Positions 22,621 to 30,184 of a stretch of 64,000 nucleotides of DNA are shown in pieces. The notes under the pieces were generated by a model. The model saw only the letters and a list, made by a program, of their open reading frames with translations, was not told the DNA's origin and did no database searches. The DNA is taken from positions 11,472 to 75,471 of the forward strand of contig DATELQ010000055.1 in NCBI GenBank assembly GCA_035276475.1, given 5' to 3'. This stretch comes from DATDFB01 sp035276475 (GTDB taxonomy: Bacteria; Acidobacteriota; Thermoanaerobaculia; Gp7-AA8). The first letter of the stretch is position 1. The number at the start of each line of letters is the position of its first letter. A program made the translations under genes and the position numbers.

Positions 22621-24535
22621 CCACCTCGACCTTATTGCGGGCCAGGTCGTAGGCGATGTGCTGCGCCGTCAGGCTGCCGTTCGGCGCGTTCGCCGTGGCC
22701 AGGTTGCCGTCGACGAAGACCATACGCCGAAGCACGTAGTACGTCGCCTTGTCGCCGGTCAGCTTGCGGCTCGTGGCCGTGTCGGTCAGCACGACCTTCT
22801 GCTCCGCCTCGACGTGCTCCAATTTCTTGTTCGCGTCGAAGAAGAACGTCGCCTTCTCCCCGCTCATGTGTCGCGTCTCGTCGTCGATCTTCACATTGCC
22901 GAGGAGCTCCACGCGGCGCTCGTTCTTGTGCGCGACCAGCGTGTCGCTGTGCGAGATCATCGGCGTCTTGCGGGCCTCGCCGCTGGCCGTGTTGTACAGA
23001 ATCGTGCGCACGCCGCCGCGCGCCGTGACCTGGTCGCCCTGCCCCTGCACTTGCAGCTCCGAGGAGAAGATCGTGTTCGTCTCCTGCCAGGCGCGCACGT
23101 GGCCGTTGAACACCGCGATCTTCTGCGCCTGGCGCATCACCAGCGTGTCGGAGTTGACGAACACCGGCTTCCCGGCGGGAAACAGATTCGTCGCGTCCGC
23201 GGTCGGGCCGTTGCTCTTCGAGACCAGCTGGGCGATCACGTCACCGTTCGCGCGGGCGCTCTGCGCGTGCGGCGAGAGCTCGATCTGCGCGGCCTTCAGA
23301 ATGTTGCCGTCGGAGACGACCGTCGGATTGAACCCCGGCTGCGCCGTCAGCACGACGAGGTCGTTGACGATGTCGTACGTCGCCCGCACCGCGCGCGCGT
23401 CGTTCTTCGGATCGGTGTAGTGGCAGTTCCCTTCCATCGCCGCGTTCACCGCCTTGTGCGTCGACGGATCGAAGTAGACGACGAGGTGCTCCGACGTCAC
23501 GTTGCGCAGCTCCGGGCCGAGCTCCTTCATCACGATCTCGCCGTCGGCCTTGAGATTGGTGACGACGCGGTTCGCCAGCGCGGCGCGGAACGTGCGCGCC
23601 ACGATGTCGCGCTTCGGCGGGCCTTCGATGATCGCGTGCGCGGGCGCGGTGTCGCCGATCATGTTGAGCGCGCTGATCTGCCCGTTCGCCCCGAGCTCGC
23701 TCGTGAAGCGGTCGCAGAACAGCTCCTTGCGCCCGGGCGCGCTGGAGAGACTCGACGACGCCCCCATGACGATGTCGACGTGCCCGTTGCCGTCGAGCGC
23801 GGAGAGCGTCTTGCGGTCGGGCGTCAGCTTCGCGGCCATGTGGTCGCAGTTGACGCGGTCGTCGCCGTGCGTGAAGACGACGTTCGCGGTGAAGTCGACG
23901 TTGTTCTCCTTGCGGCGGAACACGCCGTCGTCCGCTTTCAGATTCATCGGCAGCTCGCCCGGCTCGCTCGGCTGCATCGTGGCGTCGACCTTGTCGAAGA
24001 GGTGGAGCATCTCCGCCTGCACGTCGAGGTCGAGCGCGCCGCCGCTCCCTGTCCAGCGGTCGATGCGGAAGTTGACCTTGATGTGATTCGTGAGGTGGTT
24101 GCCGTCGAACTTCAGCTCCGCCGTGGTGATCTCCACGCCGTCGCTCGACGTCACCTTCACGCCCCCCTTCGCCTCCGCTTCCTTCGTGTTGCTATTGAAC
24201 TGCGCCTGCGGGCAGACGAGCTCGTAGGTGAGGCCGTTGGGGCGGAAGATCGTCAGCTCGACCCCTTCGAGCGTGTTCCAGCCCGACTTCACGAAGGCGA
24301 CGACGCGGCGCGCGCGGATACGCGAGACGACGCGGCCGCCGATCGTCTGCGTGTCCTCGAACGACCGCGCCTCGCTGCCCGGCACGTCGAAGGGGCGCAT
24401 GGTCGACGTCACGCCCGTGGTGGGCGCCTGGTTGCGCACGCGCCGGCCGGTGCGCCAGTTCAGGACGATGACGGCGATGAAGGCGACGAGGGCGATCGGT
24501 AGGGCGACGCGTAAGATGCGGATCGTCCGCTGCAC
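22574..24535 (-). CDS. LptC/LptA-like LPS transport protein, large
   Basis: This 653-residue protein has one N-terminal membrane anchor (residues about 7-26). A long beta-rich periplasmic region follows, with an LptC-like part first (AQFNSNTKEAEAKGGVKVTS) and then repeated OstA/LptA-like strands (VFNGHVRAWQETNTIF, VELLGNVKIDDETRHMSGEKATF). It probably forms a periplasmic bridge for LPS, replacing separate LptC and LptA, which are about 190 residues each in E. coli. GTG 24535 follows the recJ stop by 15 bases. The repeated jellyroll arrangement makes it a long version of the family. Confidence 0.8.
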   Translation of the reverse strand: MQRTIRILRVALPIALVAFIAVIVLNWRTGRRVRNQAPTTGVTSTMRPFDVPGSEARSFEDTQTIGGRVVSRIRARRVVAFVKSGWNTLEGVELTIFRPNGLTYELVCPQAQFNSNTKEAEAKGGVKVTSSDGVEITTAELKFDGNHLTNHIKVNFRIDRWTGSGGALDLDVQAEMLHLFDKVDATMQPSEPGELPMNLKADDGVFRRKENNVDFTANVVFTHGDDRVNCDHMAAKLTPDRKTLSALDGNGHVDIVMGASSSLSSAPGRKELFCDRFTSELGANGQISALNMIGDTAPAHAIIEGPPKRDIVARTFRAALANRVVTNLKADGEIVMKELGPELRNVTSEHLVVYFDPSTHKAVNAAMEGNCHYTDPKNDARAVRATYDIVNDLVVLTAQPGFNPTVVSDGNILKAAQIELSPHAQSARANGDVIAQLVSKSNGPTADATNLFPAGKPVFVNSDTLVMRQAQKIAVFNGHVRAWQETNTIFSSELQVQGQGDQVTARGGVRTILYNTASGEARKTPMISHSDTLVAHKNERRVELLGNVKIDDETRHMSGEKATFFFDANKKLEHVEAEQKVVLTDTATSRKLTGDKATYYVLRRMVFVDGNLATANAPNGSLTAQHIAYDLARNKVEVVSPTSPTQGTYKPQP

Positions 24536-24550
24536 GCGCCTCGCAACTCC

Positions 24551-26227
24551 TTACGGCTGAATCGAATTCCGCGCGTCGACGAGGTTCAGGCGCGCCCCCG
24601 TGGGGGCGTACGCGTCGGGCTCGAGGTGGAAGAGGACGTCGCTCGGCGCGCGCAACAGATCACGGAGGAGCGGTTGCGCCGAGGGCCAGACGACGGCGAT
24701 GGCGCGCCCGTCGTTGGCGTCGCGCAACAGCACTTCGCAGCACTCGTCGGCGAACGTCCGCTGCGACACGACCTCCACTCCGCGCGCGAGAAAGAGCGGC
24801 TGAGGATTGCCGGCGCCGAACGGCTGCAGCATCTCGTGCGCGGCGAAGAGCTCGCGGTCGATCTCGTGCAATTCGAGCTCGGCGTCGATCGCGGCGATGC
24901 GGCGGAAGAGATCGCCGTCGATCGCTTCGAATTGTTTCGCCAGGCGTTCGCGCAGCGCATCGAGGTTCTTTCGTTCGAGCGAGAAGCCGCACGCGAATTG
25001 ATGGCCGCCGAAGTGCGTGAAGAGCTCGTGCACGATGTCGAGCTGCGCGTGGAGGTCGATCGACGGGATGCTCCGCGCGGAGCCGACCGCGACCTCGCCG
25101 TCGATCGAGATCGCCAGCGTCGGGCGGTGGTAGCGCTGGGCGATGCGGCCGGCGGTGAGGCCGATGACGCCGCGATGCCATCCCTCCCCTGCCACGATGA
25201 TGATCCGCTCGTCGCCTTCGATTTGCTGCTCGGCGGCGTCGCGGACTTGCTTTTCGATCTCCTGGCGCTCGGCGTTGAGCCGATCGAGCTCCGCGCAGAG
25301 TTGCCACGCCTTGTCGTCGTCCGCGGCGGCGAAGAGATCGATCGCTGTGTCGGCCGAGGCGAGGCGGCCGGCGGCGTTGATGCGCGGGCCGATCTTGAAG
25401 CCGATGTCTACAGCTCGTAGAGGCTTGCCAAGCAGACCCAGACGTCGAATCAACGCCCGCAGCCCTCGGTTGCGCGGCTCCGCGAGCGCGTGCAGACCGA
25501 GCCAGGCGATGGTGCGGTTCTCGCCGACGAGTGGCGCGACGTCGGCGATCGTGCCGATGGCCGCGATCTTCAGCAGCGACTCGATCGACATCTTTCGCCG
25601 GTTGCGCCGCACGAGCTCGCAGCAGAGCTTGAAGGCGACGCCGACGCCCGCGAGCTCCTTGAATGGATACGCGCACCCCGGCTGCTTCGGATTCAGCACC
25701 GCCGCAGCCTCGGGGAGGATGCCTGGAGGAAGATGATGGTCGGTGATGATAACGTCGATGCCGCGCTCGAGCGCGCGGCGGACGGGATCGACGGAGGTGA
25801 TGCCGCAATCGACTGTGATGACGAGCTTTACGGCGCGGTCGACGAGCACGCGCTCGATGACCTCGGTCTTGAGGCCGTAGCCGTCGACGAGCCGGTGCGG
25901 CACGACGTGCGCGGCGTCGGCGCCGAGCGTTCTCAGCACCGTTTGCAGCAACACGATGGAGGTGACGCCGTCGACGTCGTAGTCGCCGTAGATCAGAATG
26001 GTCTGGCCGTGCCGCACCGCCCGCTCGATCCGCCCGCACGCCTCGGCCATGCCGTGAATGCCGGCCGGGTCGTGCAGATCATCGAGCGTCGGCGCCGCGA
26101 AGCGCCGGAAGTCATCCTCGGTCGTGACGCCGCGTCGCGCCACGATGGCGCGCAGCTTGTCGTTGGCGATGGGAATCCGCGGGAGGTTTTCGGAAGGCGG
26201 GGGAAGCTGCCAGAGGTCGTGGAGCAC
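24551..26227 (-). CDS. recJ: single-stranded-DNA-specific exonuclease RecJ
   Basis: RecJ degrades single-stranded DNA 5' to 3' in recombination and mismatch repair. The 558-residue protein has the DHH-family motifs in order: GDYDVDGV near residue 80, VDCGITS near 138, TDHHLPP near 160 and, later, the DHHA1 motif FGGHQFACGFS near 415. A C-terminal OB-like domain ends the protein. The start is GTG 26227, and a TAAACT box ends eight bases before it, inside the end of the upstream gene, so it may have its own leaderless promoter. Confidence 0.95.
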   Translation of the reverse strand: MLHDLWQLPPPSENLPRIPIANDKLRAIVARRGVTTEDDFRRFAAPTLDDLHDPAGIHGMAEACGRIERAVRHGQTILIYGDYDVDGVTSIVLLQTVLRTLGADAAHVVPHRLVDGYGLKTEVIERVLVDRAVKLVITVDCGITSVDPVRRALERGIDVIITDHHLPPGILPEAAAVLNPKQPGCAYPFKELAGVGVAFKLCCELVRRNRRKMSIESLLKIAAIGTIADVAPLVGENRTIAWLGLHALAEPRNRGLRALIRRLGLLGKPLRAVDIGFKIGPRINAAGRLASADTAIDLFAAADDDKAWQLCAELDRLNAERQEIEKQVRDAAEQQIEGDERIIIVAGEGWHRGVIGLTAGRIAQRYHRPTLAISIDGEVAVGSARSIPSIDLHAQLDIVHELFTHFGGHQFACGFSLERKNLDALRERLAKQFEAIDGDLFRRIAAIDAELELHEIDRELFAAHEMLQPFGAGNPQPLFLARGVEVVSQRTFADECCEVLLRDANDGRAIAVVWPSAQPLLRDLLRAPSDVLFHLEPDAYAPTGARLNLVDARNSIQP

Positions 26228-26230
26228 GTG

Positions 26231-26656
26231 TCAGAAGTTTACCCGCTCCCACGCCGCGATCCCGCCGCGCTCCACCACGAAGATCGGATGCGCCACGGGT
26301 GACTCGTCCTCAACCACCCACGCCGGATTCCGCCGCCGCAGCTTCGCGGCCAGATGCTCCAGCTCGTAGCGCAACTGCCCATCGCTCACCCGCAGCCGCG
26401 CTCTCGTCCGCTCCGGCCGCACGCGCGTGGCATCGAAGTCATACCCGCGCCGCCGCGCCTCGCGCGCCACCGCGGCGAGATACGTCGCAATCGACGCGAC
26501 GGGATCAACGCACTGGCGAAATCGATCGAGCTGCGGATGCCGCGTGTAGCCGCGCGTCTGTCCGGCCAGCACCGCCTGCGCGAGCAATCCCTCGCGCCAC
26601 AGCGCCACGAGGCCCGGCGGATCGAGATATCGGGGATGGATCGACCAGAGCCGCAC
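26231..26656 (-). CDS. pyrimidine dimer DNA glycosylase/endonuclease V family protein
   Basis: The 141-residue protein starts MRLWSIHPRYLDPPGLVALW and continues EGLLAQAVLAGQTRGYTRHPQLDRF, the diagnostic pattern of bacterial relatives of T4 endonuclease V. T4 DenV uses the alpha-amine of Thr2 as nucleophile; here residue 2 is Arg, as in other proteins of this bacterial branch, so glycosylase activity should not be assumed. GTG 26656 overlaps the accA stop by one base. Position next to recJ fits a DNA-repair role. Confidence 0.8.
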   Translation of the reverse strand: MRLWSIHPRYLDPPGLVALWREGLLAQAVLAGQTRGYTRHPQLDRFRQCVDPVASIATYLAAVAREARRRGYDFDATRVRPERTRARLRVSDGQLRYELEHLAAKLRRRNPAWVVEDESPVAHPIFVVERGGIAAWERVNF

Positions 26657-27600
26657 TAGCCCTTCTCGAACACGCCCATCCGCCGAAACTTCTTGTACCG
26701 CTCCTCCGGCAAAAGACTCGCCTTGATCTTCTGCAGCTCTTTCAACCCCTTCTCCAGATACGGCGCGAGGAGCTCCGCCGCCTTCGCGGCGTCGGCGTGC
26801 GCGCCGCCGTCGGGCTCGGGGACGATGTCGTCGATGATGCCGAACTTCTTAAGATCCGCGGCGGTGATGCGCATCGCCGCCGCAGCCTCGGGCGCGGCCG
26901 ACGCGTTCTTCCACAGAATTGCCGCGCATCCCTCGGGGGAGATGACGGAGTAGACCGCGTGCTCGAGCATGTAGACGCGGTCGCCGACGCCGAGCCCCAA
27001 GGCGCCGCCGCTGCCCCCTTCGCCGATGACCGACACGATGATCGGCACGCGCAGCGCCGCCATCTCGCGCAGGTTCACGGCGATGGCCTCGGCCTGTCCG
27101 CGCTCCTCGGCGCCGACGCCCGGATAGGCGCCCTGCGTGTCGACGAACGAGAAGACCGGCAGCTCGAACTTCTCCGCGAGCTTCATGACCCGCAGCGCCT
27201 TCCGGAACCCCTCGGGACGCGGTTGCCCGAAGTTGCGGACGATCTTTTCCTTCGTGTTCCGCCCCTTCTGGTGCCCGACGATCGCGCACGGCTGCCCGCG
27301 GAACCGGGCGAAGCCGGCCACGATGGCGGCGTCGTCGGCGAAACCGCGGTCGCCGTGGACCTCCGTCCACTCCTCAAAGAGGGCGCCGATGAAGTCGAGC
27401 GTATACGGCCGCTGCGGGTGCCGGGCGACCAGGGTCTTCTGCCACGGCGTGAGGCCCGAATAGACCTCCTGCGCGACTTTGGTAAGCTTCTCCTGCAGCT
27501 CGGCGAGCCGCGCCGGATCGCCCTCGCTAGCCGTAACCTCTTCAATCTGACGCCGGAGTTGGAGGATCGGCTCTTCGAAGGCCATCGGGTCGCCGCTCAT
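26656..27600 (-). CDS. accA: acetyl-CoA carboxylase carboxyltransferase subunit alpha
   Basis: AccA, with AccD, transfers the carboxyl group from carboxybiotin to acetyl-CoA, the first step of fatty acid synthesis. The 314-residue protein has the crotonase-like carboxyltransferase core: GDRGFADDAAIVAGFARF, PVFSFVDTQGAYPGVGAEERGQ and IGEGGSGGALGLGVGDRV are all typical. ATG 27600 is used; an in-frame ATG at 27585 is equally possible. AccD is not in the window. It is first in the leftward chain accA-glycosylase-recJ-lptC/A. Confidence 0.96.
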   Translation of the reverse strand: MSGDPMAFEEPILQLRRQIEEVTASEGDPARLAELQEKLTKVAQEVYSGLTPWQKTLVARHPQRPYTLDFIGALFEEWTEVHGDRGFADDAAIVAGFARFRGQPCAIVGHQKGRNTKEKIVRNFGQPRPEGFRKALRVMKLAEKFELPVFSFVDTQGAYPGVGAEERGQAEAIAVNLREMAALRVPIIVSVIGEGGSGGALGLGVGDRVYMLEHAVYSVISPEGCAAILWKNASAAPEAAAAMRITAADLKKFGIIDDIVPEPDGGAHADAAKAAELLAPYLEKGLKELQKIKASLLPEERYKKFRRMGVFEKG

Positions 27601-27622
27601 GGGAGCGCACCCTAACACGAAC

Positions 27623-28171
27623 ATGACTCTGACGGAAGCGACTGAAAAGCCAGCCACTAAGCCGCTCCAGGAGGTGTGGGGACGCAACGAAGTGATGCGT
27701 CACGTGCCCTCTCTGGAATGGCTCGTCCGCAAGCTCGATGATGATCTCCGGCACCGCATCGAGAAGCTCTGGGTGTCGATCGCCGCGGTCCCGCACGACG
27801 ACCCGCGCCGCGCTTCGCTCGACGATCACGCCCGCGCGCTTTGCCGCTCCATCGATCGGCTGGCCGAGGTGGCGCGGCACACGCGGTCGAACCACGTGCC
27901 GAACGACCTCGGGGACCGCCTGATCTGGTCGATCAACCACGCCATCTCCTGCTTGAACGCCCTCGACCCGGCCCTCTTCGGCCGCCGCTGCCCGTTCCAC
28001 ACGTTCGAGCGCTCGAAGGCGGAGCCGGTCTACAGCGCAACGGTCGGCGTGCTCGCGCACGTCCGCGACTTGACGGCGCTCGTGCGGACGGTCGATCCGA
28101 ATCTCGACGAGCGGCTGCTCGACGGGTTGGTGACGTTGCAGGAGCCGCTGCGCCGCGAGCCGATTGCCTAG
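27623..28171 (+). CDS. hypothetical protein
   Basis: This 182-residue soluble protein is not recognised. It is mostly helical and rich in Arg, Asp and His, with no signal peptide or membrane segment. It contains two Cys in CLNALDPALFGRRCPF. The start could be ATG 27599 or ATG 27623; the second is preferred because the first overlaps the divergent accA start. Codon usage matches neighbouring genes, so the gene looks real. Its stop is followed immediately by a heptamer-phased hairpin and then the serine hydrolase gene. Confidence 0.65.
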   Translation: MTLTEATEKPATKPLQEVWGRNEVMRHVPSLEWLVRKLDDDLRHRIEKLWVSIAAVPHDDPRRASLDDHARALCRSIDRLAEVARHTRSNHVPNDLGDRLIWSINHAISCLNALDPALFGRRCPFHTFERSKAEPVYSATVGVLAHVRDLTALVRTVDPNLDERLLDGLVTLQEPLRREPIA

Positions 28172-28172
28172 A

Positions 28173-28246
28173 AAGCGGGCAGCGAGCAGCGGGCCGCGGG
28201 CAGGCTTCGGTTTCCTGCTCGCTGCTCGCCGATCGCCGCTCGCTTC
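28173..28246. repeat. heptamer-phased hairpin after the hypothetical gene
   Basis: Starting one base after the TAG at 28171, four units of the CAGCGGG type (28173-28200), two spacer units, then four inverted units of the CTGCTCG/CCGCTCG type (28215-28242) occur in unbroken 7-base phase. The element ends against the -10 box of the next gene. Here the units are GC-rich, unlike the AT-rich units at 10672 and 44147. Confidence 0.8.
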
Positions 28247-28252
28247 TACAAT
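28247..28252 (+). promoter_or_regulatory. -10 box of the serine hydrolase gene (leaderless)
   Basis: TACAAT ends six bases before the ATG at 28259 with no ribosome site. It directly follows the heptamer-phased hairpin. Confidence 0.5.
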
Positions 28253-28258
28253 GTCGTC

Positions 28259-30184
28259 ATGCACGCAGTCTTCTTTGCCCTCCTGCTGTCCACCGTCCTC
28301 TCCGCCGACACGCCGAAGACGACCTCCGAGGGGGCGACCTTCATCGCGCCCGCCGGTTGGAGCATCAACGCCAACGAGCTGACGACGATCCTCACGGCGC
28401 CGGAGGGCAACTCCTGGATCGTGCTCGTCGACGTCCGCGCGAAGAGCGCGGATGACGCGGTGGCCGCGGCGTGGGCGGTGTACGACACGAAGCGGTGGCC
28501 GCCGCTGAAGGTCGCGAACGACCTTCCCGACAAAGACGGCTGGACGAACATCCGCCAGTACGTCTACCTCACCGCGCCGAACGAGAAGCGCTCGGTGCTG
28601 GCCGTGGCGCGGCGCGCCGGGGAGACGTGGACCGTCATCATCTACGACCTGAACGAGGGCGTCGCGGAGAAGCGCGGCGCGCAAATCACGCTCGTCAGCG
28701 GGCGTCTCTTGCCGAAGGGCTACAAGCGCGAGTCGTTCGCCGGGAAGACGGCGCACAAGCTCGACGCCAAGCGGATCGCCGCGCTCTCCGCATTCGTCGA
28801 AAACGGACAGAAGACCCTCGGTGTCCCCGGCGTCTCCGTCGGCATCGTGCAGGACGGCAAGGTCGTCTTCGAAGGCGGCTTCGGCGTGCGCGACCTCGGC
28901 TCGACGGCGAAGCCCGACGGCAACACGCTCTACATGATCGCCTCCAACTCCAAGGCGCTGACGACGCTCATGCTGGCCAAGCTCGTCGACGAGAAGAAGA
29001 TGACGTGGGAGACGCCCGTGACGACGCTCCTGCCGACGTTCAAGCTCGGCACCGCCGACACCACCAGCCGCGTGCTGGTGAAGCACCTGATCTGCGCCTG
29101 CACCGGGCTGCCGCGGCAGGATTACGAGTGGCTGTTCCAGTTCGACGGCGTGACCTCCGCCGGCGCGATGCAGACGCTCTCGACCGTGCAGCCGACGAGC
29201 AAGTTCGGCGAGATGTTCCAGTACTCGAACCTCCTCGCCGGCGCGGCGGGCTTCGTGGGCGGGCACGTGCTCTACCCCGACCGCGAGCTCGGCGCCGCCT
29301 ACGACGAGGCCATGCGCACGCGCGTCTTCACGCCGCTCGGCATGAGCTCGACGACGTTCGACTACGCGCGCGCCCTCGCCTCCCCCAACCACGCCGGCTC
29401 GCACGCGCCCGACATCGACGGCAAGCCCGCGCACGCGGCGATGGAGGTCAACTACTCGATCATCCCGCTGCGCCCGGCCGGCGGCGCCTGGAGCAGCGTG
29501 CACGACATGCTCAAGTACGTGCAGATGGAGCTCGACGAAGGGAAGCTGCCGAACGGCAGTCGCTACGTCAGCAAGGAGTCGCTCCTGGCGCGGCGCGCGC
29601 CGCAGGTGCCGATCGGCAAGGACGACACGTACGGCATGGGTTTGTCGGTGAATACGAAGTACGGCATCCCGGTCGTGCACCACGGCGGCGACATGATCGG
29701 CTACCACAGCGACATGATCTGGCTGCCGGAGCAGAACGTCGGCGCGGTGATCCTGACGAATTCCGATCCCGGCTGGATCCTCCGCACGCTGTTCCGCCGC
29801 AAGCTGCTCGAAGTGCTGTTCGATGGAAAACCGGAGGCGGATGCGGACGTGGCCGCGCAGGCGAAGAGCTTCTTCGACGATCTGGCCGCGGAGCGGAAGC
29901 TCGCCACGGTGCCGGCCGCCGCGGCCGACGCCGAGAAGCTCGCCGCGCACTACCGCAACGCAGCGTTGGGCGACCTCACCGTCCGCCGCAACGGCGCCGC
30001 GACCGTGTTCGACTTCGGCGAGTGGAAGAGCGAGGTAGCCTCGCGCCACAACGCCGACGGCACGGTCTCGTTCCTGACCACGATGCCGGGGATGAACGGG
30101 TTCGAGTTCGTCGTCGGCGCGGGGGAGAAGAAGTCGTTGGTCGTGCGGGATGCGCAGCACGAGTACGTCTTCACAGAATATTGA
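28259..30184 (+). CDS. serine hydrolase, beta-lactamase class C family, exported
   Basis: This 641-residue secreted protein has a signal peptide (MHAVFFALLLSTVLS), an N-terminal domain of unknown type (about 20-165), then a penicillin-binding/class C beta-lactamase fold (about 170-520). The catalytic S-x-x-K is Ser229-Lys232 in IASNSKALTTLM, and a Y-x-N motif (QYSN) follows near 320. HHGGDMIGYHSD likely supplies the third motif. A C-terminal beta domain ends it. It is probably a peptidase or esterase rather than a resistance enzyme. The last 14 bases overlap priA. Confidence 0.9.
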   Translation: MHAVFFALLLSTVLSADTPKTTSEGATFIAPAGWSINANELTTILTAPEGNSWIVLVDVRAKSADDAVAAAWAVYDTKRWPPLKVANDLPDKDGWTNIRQYVYLTAPNEKRSVLAVARRAGETWTVIIYDLNEGVAEKRGAQITLVSGRLLPKGYKRESFAGKTAHKLDAKRIAALSAFVENGQKTLGVPGVSVGIVQDGKVVFEGGFGVRDLGSTAKPDGNTLYMIASNSKALTTLMLAKLVDEKKMTWETPVTTLLPTFKLGTADTTSRVLVKHLICACTGLPRQDYEWLFQFDGVTSAGAMQTLSTVQPTSKFGEMFQYSNLLAGAAGFVGGHVLYPDRELGAAYDEAMRTRVFTPLGMSSTTFDYARALASPNHAGSHAPDIDGKPAHAAMEVNYSIIPLRPAGGAWSSVHDMLKYVQMELDEGKLPNGSRYVSKESLLARRAPQVPIGKDDTYGMGLSVNTKYGIPVVHHGGDMIGYHSDMIWLPEQNVGAVILTNSDPGWILRTLFRRKLLEVLFDGKPEADADVAAQAKSFFDDLAAERKLATVPAAAADAEKLAAHYRNAALGDLTVRRNGAATVFDFGEWKSEVASRHNADGTVSFLTTMPGMNGFEFVVGAGEKKSLVVRDAQHEYVFTEY

